A stretch of 53,931 bases of DNA from an uncultured Paracoccus sp. (GTDB lineage: Bacteria > Pseudomonadota > Alphaproteobacteria > Rhodobacterales > Rhodobacteraceae): contig NZ_CALMYP010000050.1 of assembly GCF_937873615.1 (NCBI RefSeq), forward strand, positions 1 to 53,931, written 5' to 3'. Below are positions 15,983 through 25,220 of the stretch, piece after piece. Each line of letters opens with the position of its first letter. Within the stretch, counting starts at the first letter, position 1. The notes beneath the pieces were generated by a model. That model worked only from the letters and a program-made list of their open reading frames with translations. It was not told the DNA's origin and did not search any database. The translations under genes and the position numbers were made by a program.

Positions 15983-18900
15983 TTACAGCACATCTGCCTG
16001 ACATGCCCGGGCGCGGGCAGAGGTCAGGTCCAGAAAATCGAGCCGCCCATGATCGACCCAAAGCAATGCCACGCCATTCAGCTCGTATGACGGGAACGCG
16101 ACCCGGACCAGGCCGGCATAGGCAGAAAGCTGCGGCCAGTAGGTGCCAAAACCCTCGCCCGCACCGCCGGTCTTGTGGTCGATCAGCAGGCATCCCTTCG
16201 GCCCAACTGCCAGAAGGTCGATCATGCCGGGAATTTCAGCACCCCCTGAAGTGTGCCCCAGCAGAGGGATTTCACAGAGCAGATCGGTGTAGCCTTCGGC
16301 CGACAGCCAGGCCCTCAGCGCCGCCGCCCTCTCTGCCACCAGGTCCAGGGTTGCGTCGTCCAGTCCGGTTGCCGCAGGCAAGGCTGTGATCATGTCGGGC
16401 CGGGTCAGGCACGTCCGCAAGGCAAGGTGCAGCGCCGTGCCTCGGGCCGCATCGCTGACCGAGCGGGGCCATGGAGTACCCAAGGTGATACCCCGGCTAT
16501 CTGGTGCAGACCGGCCCGTAGTGGATTGCGATGGTTGCAACCGCCAGGGCGTCAAGTCCACGGCAGGCAAGGGGGTGGCGCTGCCGAGCCGTGGCGTATC
16601 CGTGATCTCACCCTCCAGATACTCGGTGAAGCCGGCAAGGTCGGGCAACTGCCGGATGGTGGCCGGGCAATCAGTCTCGCCGATGCTCAGCTTATTAACA
16701 TCGATCTTGGGCGCGCAGGCATCTGTAAAGACATGGAACAGGCACTCGGCTTCCGGGGCTTCCTCGTCACGCTTTTTCACGAAGCCAGGCCACTCCAGCA
16801 CCAGTTTGTCGCGGGCCCGGGTCAGGGCGACGTAAAGAAGGTTCTTCGCATTTGCCTCGAAATCCGCGCGCCGATCCTCGATGAACCGCCGCTCGGGCTC
16901 CGGGGCGGCAAATCGCGGCGTGTGGATCAGTGCGGCCGAGGCCAGAACGGCGTCCATATCGTCGATCTTGTCAAGCGCTGTGAACCGGGTCGCAGTGGTT
17001 CCCGGCCATTCTTCGATCTTATGGTCGAATTCCGCGACCACGGTGATCGGCCATTCACGCCCCTTGCTGGCATGCCATGTGACGATCTCGACCGCCTCGG
17101 CGCTGTTGGCGGCGGGGTCGGGACGACGGTCGAAATCGCGCTCGCCCGCGCGGGCATCCAGCCAGCCCAGAAACACCTTGGCGCTTTCGCCATGAAACCC
17201 GGCGGCGGCCTTGAGGTCGCGGTGCGCGGATTCGAAGTCGGCAGCTTCTGCTTCAAGTCGCAAGAGGTCTGCCCGCGCCTGTGCCGCGTCAGGCTGACGG
17301 TCGGCCCATAGACGCAGACCAGAGGCATTGAGCACCAGATCCAGTGCATTGGACATCGGCAAGCGTGCAAGGCTGTCCGACAGGGCCGCCAGTTGCATCA
17401 GCATTGGATCATCCGCAAACCGCCCCTGAATCTGCGCCTGCATTGCGGCTTGCAGGCTGAGCGGATCGGGGCCGAGGGTGCGCAGCACAAGCGCGGCATT
17501 CGTATCGGCGGGGTTCGCGGCATAGCTGAGCGCCGCGCGCGCCGCCTGAACAACCGGACTGGCTGCCCAACCATCCTCGGCAATGCGAACAGGCACGCCG
17601 CGCGCGCGCAATTCCTCGGCATAGCGTGCGGCTGCCGCGTGCGTGCAGACCAGAAGGGCGATGTCAGAGGGACGCACGCTCCTCTCGGCCTTGCTTTGCC
17701 GGTCGGTGATCTTGTCCTCCGCCTCCAGGATCTGGGCGATGCGCTCGGCAATATGCTCGTGCGGCTTGGAATACTTTCTTACCCCGCGGCTTCGGACGGT
17801 GTTCAGGACCTCCAACGCCGGGCCGGACACAGGATCACGGGTCGGGGCCAGCGCGTTGTAGCCTGCGCCAAACAGCCCTGCACCCATGGCATTTACGAAC
17901 TCCATCACCGCCGGTGTTGATCGCCAGTTGCGGTCAAGCGGCTGCGTCGCATCGGGGTTGGCCGCCGCCAATGCCTGCGACAGGCGCGGATCAGCGCCCT
18001 GAAACCCCATGATCGACTGTTTGACATCCCCCACCAGCAGGGTGCGCGGCGCGCGGGCACCCAACTGCCAGAGAAGCGCGAACTGCACCGGGTTGGTGTC
18101 CTGAAATTCGTCGATGATGACGCAGTCAATCTCATCCAGCACGGCCTGTCGCACCGCCGGATCGGTGCGCAACAGCCGTTCGGCGCCTGCAATCATGTCG
18201 GCGAAGTCAATCAGACCAAGCGCCTTCTTGCGCGTCTCGTAAGCCTCCATCACCTCCTGCGCACAGGCGATCATGCACCGAAAATGCAGCTTTGCATCGG
18301 CCAAGGGGCCGGGATGTGCGGGCAGAACGTCCGCCGCCTTCATGATCGCACCGGCAAGCTTATCGTAGCGAGGTGGCGTCTGCGAATTGCGGTTCGAAGT
18401 GAAGAGGCTGCGCAGGGATTGCCAGAGGCCCCAGTCCCGGTCCAGCAGGGTCGGGTCACGTTCGACACGACGAAACAGGGCCAGATTGTTTTCCAGCGTC
18501 TCGCTGGGGCCCTTGGCCGTGACGGTGGCCATGCCGCCCTCTGGAAAGGCTGCAAGCATGGCGGAAACCGCCTTCGCCAACCTTTTACGGGCGGCCGCGG
18601 GATCCTTGATTACCTTGCCATAGATCGTATCGAGCCGCTTCAACGCGGGCGCGATCAGGCCCGGGTCGAGGCCCTTGTCGCCCAGCCCCCGCAACAGGTC
18701 GATCATCGAAAGAACCCGACCTCGCAGCGAATCCTCGACCGTTTCGCCTTTCTGCCAATTGGGCTGATAGCCGAACCGCTCGGGCTCTGCCTTGATCGGG
18801 TCAAGCGATTTGGCATGGGCCAGCGCCTGCCGGATCAGAAGGTCGCGCTCGGGATCGCCAAGGTGGCGCGGTTGCAGTGACGCGCCCGCTGCCAGCGCAT

Positions 18901-19189
18901 GTTCCGTCAACAGCCGCAGGCCCAACCCATGAATCGTTGAGACATAGGCCCTTTCAACCGCCATGGCCTCGGCGACCAGCCCATCCGCCAGAAGCCCCGC
19001 CCGGATGCGTTCGCGCAATTCGCCTGCGGCGGCTTCGGTAAAGGTCACCGCAAGAATACGCTCAGGCCGCACCACGCCACGCTTCACCCAGTCGGAAAGC
19101 TGGGTCTTGATACGATGGGTTTTTCCTGCGCCCGCGCCTGCGGGGACGATGACCAATCCAAGGTCTGAATCTGCGCCGTCCATAGTCAT
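15983..19189 (-). CDS. AddA-like UvrD helicase with C-terminal RecB-type nuclease
   Basis: A 1068-residue SF1A helicase-nuclease. The motifs appear in order: Walker A VPAGAGAGKTHRI (about residue 20), VTFTEAAAGELRERI, Walker B VIIDEFQDTNPVQF (about 355), LLVGDVKQSIMGFQGADP, NWRSTPAVMEF, VTWHASKGREWPITVV and LYVALTRARDKLVLEW. The C-terminal nuclease has GTALHLAL, then GMIDLLAVG and LLIDHKTGG (about 1000) and QLSAYAGL, i.e. a complete PD-(D/E)XK set. It is smaller than housekeeping AddA and very different from it, and it overlaps the AddB-like gene by ATGA. The predicted action is ATP-driven unwinding and cutting of DNA ends, in a complex with that partner. Confidence 0.85.
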   Translation of the reverse strand: MTMDGADSDLGLVIVPAGAGAGKTHRIKTQLSDWVKRGVVRPERILAVTFTEAAAGELRERIRAGLLADGLVAEAMAVERAYVSTIHGLGLRLLTEHALAAGASLQPRHLGDPERDLLIRQALAHAKSLDPIKAEPERFGYQPNWQKGETVEDSLRGRVLSMIDLLRGLGDKGLDPGLIAPALKRLDTIYGKVIKDPAAARKRLAKAVSAMLAAFPEGGMATVTAKGPSETLENNLALFRRVERDPTLLDRDWGLWQSLRSLFTSNRNSQTPPRYDKLAGAIMKAADVLPAHPGPLADAKLHFRCMIACAQEVMEAYETRKKALGLIDFADMIAGAERLLRTDPAVRQAVLDEIDCVIIDEFQDTNPVQFALLWQLGARAPRTLLVGDVKQSIMGFQGADPRLSQALAAANPDATQPLDRNWRSTPAVMEFVNAMGAGLFGAGYNALAPTRDPVSGPALEVLNTVRSRGVRKYSKPHEHIAERIAQILEAEDKITDRQSKAERSVRPSDIALLVCTHAAAARYAEELRARGVPVRIAEDGWAASPVVQAARAALSYAANPADTNAALVLRTLGPDPLSLQAAMQAQIQGRFADDPMLMQLAALSDSLARLPMSNALDLVLNASGLRLWADRQPDAAQARADLLRLEAEAADFESAHRDLKAAAGFHGESAKVFLGWLDARAGERDFDRRPDPAANSAEAVEIVTWHASKGREWPITVVAEFDHKIEEWPGTTATRFTALDKIDDMDAVLASAALIHTPRFAAPEPERRFIEDRRADFEANAKNLLYVALTRARDKLVLEWPGFVKKRDEEAPEAECLFHVFTDACAPKIDVNKLSIGETDCPATIRQLPDLAGFTEYLEGEITDTPRLGSATPLPAVDLTPWRLQPSQSTTGRSAPDSRGITLGTPWPRSVSDAARGTALHLALRTCLTRPDMITALPAATGLDDATLDLVAERAAALRAWLSAEGYTDLLCEIPLLGHTSGGAEIPGMIDLLAVGPKGCLLIDHKTGGAGEGFGTYWPQLSAYAGLVRVAFPSYELNGVALLWVDHGRLDFLDLTSARARACQADVL

Positions 19190-21732
19190 TCCTCCTCGAT
19201 CTGGCGGATGAATGCGGTAACCAGGGTCGAGCCATCGGTCAGCGCATAGGGTGTGAACCCGGCCTCTTTCTTGAAGAACCCCTCGTCAGCCGAGGTATTC
19301 AGCACCACCTGCCCGGCGCCAAGCTGCTCCAGCCGTTCAGCAAGCATCTCAACAGCCGCTTCGTTGACGGCGTCTCCCATGTCCTGGGCGGGCGAGCCTT
19401 CTGCGGGCGCAAGGCCGGATGTCAAAAGCCCACCGTCATTCATCAGGTGATAGGCGATGCCGATCTCGCGACCAGTCAGTGGGACCATCCCGTCGCCGTC
19501 GCGCCGAACAGGACACGCGAGCAAGTCACGATAGAGCCCCGCTTGCAGATCCCAGCCGGCCTCCATTCGCCTGCGCCGGGCCGATGTGCCGCTTTTCTTG
19601 TGATCGACGACAAGCAGCGCGCCGTCAGGCAACTCAAGGATTGCATCGGCCTTGCCATGCAGGCTGATGCCATGCGCTTCACCCGCCAGCCAGATCTCGT
19701 TACCGATGATCTTCGCGCCAAGCGCCAGCAGATGTTCGCGCCAGCGCAGCGCGGCCTGCTGGATCTCTCGTTTCAGGCCGTTGCGTTCCATTTCCCATGA
19801 TGCGCTGCGCAGGAACCCCGCGTGACGGGTCAGCGCAAGATCATAGGCCTGGTCCACCGCGTCGGTCAGTGCTGCAAGATCCGGCACGGGCTGATCCTTG
19901 AGGAACACATGTTCGAACACGTCATGGGCGATGTTGCCTTTGGCCATCACGTCGAGCTCCTCGGCGGACCAGGACATGTCGCCCGCGCCAATCTCATCCA
20001 GAAGCCAGGCCAGCGGGCTGACCAGAAGTGTTTCCAGCCGAGAGGGTGACTGCGGCTTGCTTGTCCCATCATCCTTGCGACGGAGCGCCAGGAGGTCGAG
20101 GCCCGGGAACAAGAGCGCCTCGGGGAGTTCGTCAGGCTCCGGCAAGGGCGGCAGGCGGTGATGGGCCACAGGCCAGTCCTCGGGCGGCAGGCGCGACAGG
20201 TCGAGGATCAGATCCTGAGCCTCCTCCACATCCGATATTGCGCGTGCGACCAGTGACAGCCCCGCTGAAGGCTGCTGCCGCGCGCCCGACAGATCTCGCC
20301 ACGGAATCAGAAAGGTCACGGAGTCTGACACCGCCTGAAGCTGCCGATCGAAGAGAAAGAGACTTTCGGCCAGGCTCTCTGCCCGCCCGCGAAGCTGAAG
20401 CCCGGTGGTGGTTCGGATCGCGGTGATTTCGCTGTCCAGAAACAGTGGGTTGGCGCGGGACCGGGTCGGATAGAGACCGTCCGAGAAATCCGTGACGATC
20501 AGATGTCGGCAATGCCGCCACGGAGTTTCGTGCGCAGCCCACAGGCTGACGCCTTCAAGGTTGTGGTCTGCACCGGCTTGCGGCGGCGACGAGATCTGGA
20601 TACCGCGCAATATCCCTTCCCAGTCCGGGCTGACGTCGCCGGGTGGGATAGACAGCCGCGCACGGACTTCGTTCCCCTGCGAAATGCGCCCGCAGATACG
20701 GTCGATCAGGAACCGCAATTGGGCGAGGCTGCCGGCCGATGCCCGAATATCCGTCCAGAGGTCCATGTGCGCGGGGGTGGATGACAGGATATCACCGCGA
20801 AAGTCACCTCCGATCAGGCTTTCGGCAAGATCGCGCCCTGTCTGCGCGGCCCATGGCATCAGCGGGGACAAGGCCAGACTGGCAAGGACCATCGCGGGCG
20901 TGGGGGTGCGCTTGGCCAGTGCCAGTTGAAGTGCCGTTTCACCAATGATGTCACGCTCTGGCAGGCTGCCGGGAAGACCTGAAATCGGCACGCCTTGATC
21001 GGCAAAGGCCCGTGCGATCTGGCGCGTATCACCAGCGGTCAGCACGGCAATCTCTCGCGCCGGGATACCGCTTTCGATCAATGCGCGCGCTTGGGCCGCC
21101 GCAAAATCGGCGCAGGCGGCCAAATCGCGCAAACCATAAAAGGCGAGGCTGTCATCCTTTGGCGCGGCCTCGATCCCGGCCTCGACCACCCCAACCTGCA
21201 AGGCGTGAAGCCTTGAGCCTTCCGCCGCCGCGCGCTTCTTCGCGGGTGCGGCCACCGCCCCGAATTCCTGCTGCAGCCGCGCGTAAAGTGCCTTCATCGC
21301 GGCTGGCGCATGTGGATCGAGTGACCCCTCGACCACTGGCGCCTGCTCAAGGAACCGCCCATGCGGCAGTTCAAGCACATGCCGCACCGGGGCCAGTCCC
21401 TCGGGCAAGGCCTCTCCCAGTTTTCGCCAAAGCGCCGTCAGAGCATCCAGATGTCGCCCTGCCCGGCTGGCACCCATCGCGTCCGCCGAGGGCACGCGCA
21501 GATCGGCTGTGGCCAGGACCAGACCTTCCAAGGCCGCGCTGACGGCAGAGATCGTCTCGACCGGCGCATTGACCAGGCTCTCCCGCCAGACCGGATGGGG
21601 GTTCTCCGCAATCGCTCGCCCCGGTGCCCAATCAGGGGCTTTGGGGGCAAGCGACAGTTCTGCGAGGCCGGTATCAGTCAGTCGATAATGCAAGCCGGAC
21701 CGGGGATCGGCCACGAGAAACGGATAGAACAT
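19186..21732 (-). CDS. AddB-like protein with PD-(D/E)XK nuclease, no helicase Walker A
   Basis: An 848-residue partner of the AddA-like gene. No Walker A is visible, and the N-terminal half is a degenerate helicase-like body (LTAGDTRQIARAFADQGVPI; HLIVTDFSDGLYPTRS resembles the family's Superfamily I remnant). The C-terminal nuclease is intact by motif: GNIAHDVFEHVF (about 600), HGKADAILEL, VVDHKKSG (about 710) and the QxxxY motif DLQAGLYR. The four cysteines of the AddB/Cas4 iron-sulfur cluster are not seen. This gives a two-nuclease, one-motor complex without an FeS staple. The start lacks a strong ribosome-binding site, so the true N-terminus is open. Confidence 0.78.
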   Translation of the reverse strand: MFYPFLVADPRSGLHYRLTDTGLAELSLAPKAPDWAPGRAIAENPHPVWRESLVNAPVETISAVSAALEGLVLATADLRVPSADAMGASRAGRHLDALTALWRKLGEALPEGLAPVRHVLELPHGRFLEQAPVVEGSLDPHAPAAMKALYARLQQEFGAVAAPAKKRAAAEGSRLHALQVGVVEAGIEAAPKDDSLAFYGLRDLAACADFAAAQARALIESGIPAREIAVLTAGDTRQIARAFADQGVPISGLPGSLPERDIIGETALQLALAKRTPTPAMVLASLALSPLMPWAAQTGRDLAESLIGGDFRGDILSSTPAHMDLWTDIRASAGSLAQLRFLIDRICGRISQGNEVRARLSIPPGDVSPDWEGILRGIQISSPPQAGADHNLEGVSLWAAHETPWRHCRHLIVTDFSDGLYPTRSRANPLFLDSEITAIRTTTGLQLRGRAESLAESLFLFDRQLQAVSDSVTFLIPWRDLSGARQQPSAGLSLVARAISDVEEAQDLILDLSRLPPEDWPVAHHRLPPLPEPDELPEALLFPGLDLLALRRKDDGTSKPQSPSRLETLLVSPLAWLLDEIGAGDMSWSAEELDVMAKGNIAHDVFEHVFLKDQPVPDLAALTDAVDQAYDLALTRHAGFLRSASWEMERNGLKREIQQAALRWREHLLALGAKIIGNEIWLAGEAHGISLHGKADAILELPDGALLVVDHKKSGTSARRRRMEAGWDLQAGLYRDLLACPVRRDGDGMVPLTGREIGIAYHLMNDGGLLTSGLAPAEGSPAQDMGDAVNEAAVEMLAERLEQLGAGQVVLNTSADEGFFKKEAGFTPYALTDGSTLVTAFIRQIEEE

Positions 21733-22003
21733 GGGCTTTCGGCTCTCTGCATGAATTTGGTGGTGTGTTTTGATATTGTTTTAAATCAATGGATTATATA
21801 ATCAGTCTCGGGTTCCTGTGGGCATGCAAAGGACATCCAGCCTCGGATTTTTGATCCTGCGTCGAGCCGTTGCCAACAGCCAAGCTGTCGATGCGGCGCG
21901 GGTGAGAAGCACGGTCACGAAGCAAGCGATGTTCTTTCCTTGTCGGTTCGAATTCACAATATCGCCTGATTACGTCAATTTCGGTCGTATCAGGGGCAGA
22001 GCT
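21733..22003 (-). promoter_or_regulatory. AT-rich spacer with a possible internal promoter
   Basis: A 271-bp gap between the WYL gene and the AddB-like gene. It holds a near-palindromic ATTATATAAT at about 21790-21799, which gives a TATAAT -10 on either strand. No matching -35 is obvious on the minus strand. It may allow the nuclease pair to be transcribed apart from the AAA+/WYL pair. No gene was seen in it. Confidence 0.35.
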
Positions 22004-22945
22004 TCAAGAAACCTCCAGGAATTGCGCTTCAACCTGATCGCCCCATCTCGCCAAATACCATTCCATCTCCTGCCGCCCGCCAGCACGGAAACGGACCACC
22101 AGCGATCCGTCTTCCATGCGCTCGGTCTGCTGTTTCGGATGGAACACATATCCCGCCGCTTCATCGGCCACTTCCGGCAGAAAGTGCCATACGACATCCA
22201 GCGGTTCCTCGCGCCAGACGCCGAAGCTCTCGGATAGCCACTCCTGCAGATCGAACCATTCGGGGCGCTCATAGACATCTGACTCCAATGAAACCCGTTC
22301 GAAACCGGCGAGCGCAAACAGACGCAGATCGTCCTGATACTCGCTCCACGCCAATAGGTACTGGCGCCCCTGGCCAAAGAGCAGGGCAATTGGGCCGAGT
22401 CGGGTATTGCGCGAGAGTTTTGCCGTGGCGCGCGCGCGATGGTCAGCCGAGATCATGACCCCGGCAAGGATTGCCTCACGAAGCTCAGACAAGACCTCAG
22501 GGGAAATGTCTTCACGCGGTCCTGGTCGAAACGCCACGCCGTCAGCCATCAGCTGGGCTTCCAGGTCAGCAGCAATTATCCTGCGGCGGTCTTCGCGGAA
22601 CATTGCCTGCACCTTTCCCAAAAGACGCTCCAGCACTTCTGCCGTCAACTCATCGCCCTCGCGCCGGGCAATGGCGGCGGCGCGGTGCCCGGCGGTCAAC
22701 TCATCAAGCGTCGGCTCGGCCATGCGACCCAATGATCCCGGCGGGAAACGCCAGTATTTTCGGCCACTTTCGCCAGAAAGTTCCTCGATTTGAGGGTATG
22801 CGTTGCGCAGGGCATCACGCATCCGTTCTGCTGTCCGACGGGAAACGCCGAATTCGCGTTCTATATCGGACAGTGAAACACCCTCGGCCGATCCCTGCAT
22901 TTTCAGGGCCAGCCTTTGCAGATCTTCCTGGCGAGCGTAGCGCAT
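22004..22945 (-). CDS. WYL-domain HTH transcriptional regulator
   Basis: A 313-residue regulator. The N-terminal winged HTH is QRLALKMQGSAEGVSLSDIEREFGVSRRTAERMRDAL. The WYL region follows (about 150-230) with AILAGVMISADHRAR and LGPIALLFGQGRQYLLAW. The C-terminal WCX-type extension ends in EMEWYLARWGDQVEAQF. The start at 22945 has AGGAG five bases upstream, which decides it over longer readings. WYL proteins sense nucleic-acid or nucleotide ligands and often control defence or DNA-damage loci. It lies 49 bp after the AAA+ gene and so is probably in its operon. Operators were not identified. Confidence 0.86.
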   Translation of the reverse strand: MRYARQEDLQRLALKMQGSAEGVSLSDIEREFGVSRRTAERMRDALRNAYPQIEELSGESGRKYWRFPPGSLGRMAEPTLDELTAGHRAAAIARREGDELTAEVLERLLGKVQAMFREDRRRIIAADLEAQLMADGVAFRPGPREDISPEVLSELREAILAGVMISADHRARATAKLSRNTRLGPIALLFGQGRQYLLAWSEYQDDLRLFALAGFERVSLESDVYERPEWFDLQEWLSESFGVWREEPLDVVWHFLPEVADEAAGYVFHPKQQTERMEDGSLVVRFRAGGRQEMEWYLARWGDQVEAQFLEVS

Positions 22946-22994
22946 GGGTTCTCCTGACAATGCCGAGCAAGCATTGCGGCGCATGACTTTGGCG

Positions 22995-24998
22995 TCAACG
23001 CCCAAAGCCGATCGGTCGCGCTGTCCCGGTCTTTGCCGCATCTTCACAGATCAGCGCGCGCAGGATTTCCTCCGGGTCTGAATCGCCCAGTGCCTGCACC
23101 TTGCGGGCCACATTCGCGAAATCCCCGGGAGTAAGCCCGGTAAGTGCAGACAACCCGGCTGGAGGCGAGCATGAAAAATGCGCAGCCCAAGCCAGCGGAA
23201 GCTGGTCGATTGAAAGAAAATCGAACCGGATGCGGAAGGTGAACCGGCGCTGTGTTGCAGGGTCGAGCTTTTCAACGAAGTTGGTTGTGCAGACGAAGGG
23301 CAGCGGGTGGCTTTCCATCCAGGTGAGCATTTCATTGACCTGGCTCACCTCCCAGCTGCGTTCAGCGCCGCGACGGTCAGCCAGCAGACTGTCTGCCTCG
23401 TCGAAGATGAGCATGGCACCGTCGGCGCGTGCGTCAGAAAAGGCCTGCGCGATGTTCTGCTCGCTTTCGCCAACCCATTTCGAGATCAGGTCCGAGGCGC
23501 GCTTTTCGATCACTGGCATACCGATGACCCTGGCCAGGTGCCTTGCCCATGCGCTTTTGCCGGTCCCCGCCGGTCCTTCCAGACAGAAACTAACCCTGCG
23601 GGATGCATCGCGGGCCGCCAGCCGCGTCTCGATCCGGCCCAGATCTGCATCTGCGCGGGCCAGACCCTGTTGCCAGGGCACTTCCGAATAATGCCGCGGC
23701 GCACTATCGGCGCCGCCCTTTGCCAGACGGGCAGCGGCATCAAGCACCTGCGAGACAACCGCTTCCCCACCATTGCAAAGCCTTGCCACCTCCATTGCAT
23801 CCGACACAAGCGCCGGTGCCTGATCGTGCCGTTCCGCCATTTCCGGAAGGGCGGCATCCGGTATGCCGACACCATGTCGTTCCTCAAGCCGTCGCCAGAT
23901 GCGCGCCCGGACCCGGCCCGATGGTGGACGCATCAGGACCGAATAGCTGATCCGCCGCAGGAAAGCGGGATCACAGGCCTTGACCGAGTTCGTGGTCCAG
24001 ATCACCGGGATCGGGTTCGTTTCGAGGATTCGGTTGAAATGGACCTTCGACGGGGTCGGGCGGCTGAGGAAGAAGTTCCCCGCAGCAAACAGGTCTTCCA
24101 TCTCGTCGAACAGCAGCACGGTGTCCGATCTTTGCCCCAGCATTCGAGACGCCATGGTCAGTTCGGCCAACCGCTCTTGGCGCGACGGCTCCCCGCCCTC
24201 ATCGTCAGTTTCCCCCACCGCGCGCAGTTCAGCACCGACCTCTCGCGCGAGCACCTTGGCGAATTCAGTCTTGCCTGTGCCGGGAGGTCCGTAGAGCAGA
24301 ATGTGCATGCCTGGCCGACGCTTGGCGAGCGCGTGCGACAGCAGGTCACGCATCAGATCCGCGTCACGACCCAAAGCTTCGAAATCCCGCCATTCAGCCT
24401 CCGGCGCAGCGGCGCGCGGGAACATCAGCGCGATCAGGTCCACAATGCTGTCGACTTCGGCCAGAAGCGCGAGGGTCAGGCGATCAGACAGATCGAACGG
24501 CATCCGGCTGCGAAGCCGACCGTGATTGCGCTGCACCAATCCCGAGTTTGTCAGCCTGCCCGAGGCGCGCATCGCAGCCCGGATTTCATGTTCAGGTGCC
24601 GCGCAGAACCACGACAACAGCAGCGGCACCGTGACCTCCCCTGTTTCAAGCGCGCCATCGACAACATGTTCGAACCCGTCGAACAACTTGTAGAGGGCAA
24701 CGAAGGCTAGGGCGGATGTCTCGACCCGGGACAACCCGAAATGATCGCCAAAGAGGGCTGCGTTGCGCTGAACGGTTTCTGCCTCTCCTCCCCCTGCTGA
24801 GGGAACCAGGTCATGAGCGATGGACCGGACCTTTTCCCACCAGTGGGCGCTAGGCCGGCTACGGGGCCGCTCTGGGCATTCAATGTCGGTTAGGTATTCC
24901 AACCAGCTGGGCAGCTCTTTGGCTATGCGGCTTGCCGGACCGAAACGGTCAGCCAGTCGGGCGATCAGATCAAGGGCGAGGTGTTGTTCGTGCATCAT
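22995..24998 (-). CDS. Tandem AAA+ ATPase with Vps4/p97-type second domain
   Basis: A 667-residue protein: a helical N-terminal domain (1-220) and two AAA modules. D1 has Walker A YGPPGTGKTEF (about 237), Walker B LLFDEMEDLF (about 295) and an RR pair in PAFLRRISYS. D2 has EGPAGTGKSAW (about 475), Walker B LIFDEADSL (about 528), QRRFTF for the Arg finger and a pore loop SKWVGESEQN. That pore loop is the classic one of Vps4/katanin/p97 enzymes, so D2 probably threads a protein (or remodels a complex) through a hexamer pore. The start at 24998 has GGAG seven bases upstream. It is the first gene of the unit containing the WYL regulator and the AddAB-like pair. Confidence 0.8.
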   Translation of the reverse strand: MMHEQHLALDLIARLADRFGPASRIAKELPSWLEYLTDIECPERPRSRPSAHWWEKVRSIAHDLVPSAGGGEAETVQRNAALFGDHFGLSRVETSALAFVALYKLFDGFEHVVDGALETGEVTVPLLLSWFCAAPEHEIRAAMRASGRLTNSGLVQRNHGRLRSRMPFDLSDRLTLALLAEVDSIVDLIALMFPRAAAPEAEWRDFEALGRDADLMRDLLSHALAKRRPGMHILLYGPPGTGKTEFAKVLAREVGAELRAVGETDDEGGEPSRQERLAELTMASRMLGQRSDTVLLFDEMEDLFAAGNFFLSRPTPSKVHFNRILETNPIPVIWTTNSVKACDPAFLRRISYSVLMRPPSGRVRARIWRRLEERHGVGIPDAALPEMAERHDQAPALVSDAMEVARLCNGGEAVVSQVLDAAARLAKGGADSAPRHYSEVPWQQGLARADADLGRIETRLAARDASRRVSFCLEGPAGTGKSAWARHLARVIGMPVIEKRASDLISKWVGESEQNIAQAFSDARADGAMLIFDEADSLLADRRGAERSWEVSQVNEMLTWMESHPLPFVCTTNFVEKLDPATQRRFTFRIRFDFLSIDQLPLAWAAHFSCSPPAGLSALTGLTPGDFANVARKVQALGDSDPEEILRALICEDAAKTGTARPIGFGR

Positions 24999-25220
24999 TG
25001 TCCATCTCCGTTGTTTCAACAGAGATACCAGGCCAATACGTCAGATCTGGACAGATGGTTTCGGCCTTGGATCGGAATTGATGCCATAACCGCCCCCCCC
25101 GGCGGCATCTTTGTGCCTCGGAGGGTCCGCAACGATCCACAAAGGGAGGCGGCCATCAGCCGATCAGGCAGTAACGCTGGATCTGATCGGGGGTGGCGCG
25201 CGGTCTGGTTTGCTCGGCGG
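24999..25220. other. Spacer upstream of the AAA+ gene
   Basis: This 222-bp spacer must carry the promoter of the AAA+ unit and the 3' end of the hydroaromatic operon. I saw a run of eight C at about 25093-25100, but no convincing -35/-10 pair, SOS-type site or terminator. Confidence 0.35.

Noticed and set aside
15983-19189. Gabija-type GajB helicase
   Set aside because: The helicase has a C-terminal nuclease and an AddB-like partner, and there is no OLD-family TOPRIM ATPase (GajA) nearby.
25093-25100. C-tract as a phase-variation switch
   Set aside because: It lies in a spacer about 95 bases from the AAA+ start with no coding frame across it and no promoter boxes around it.
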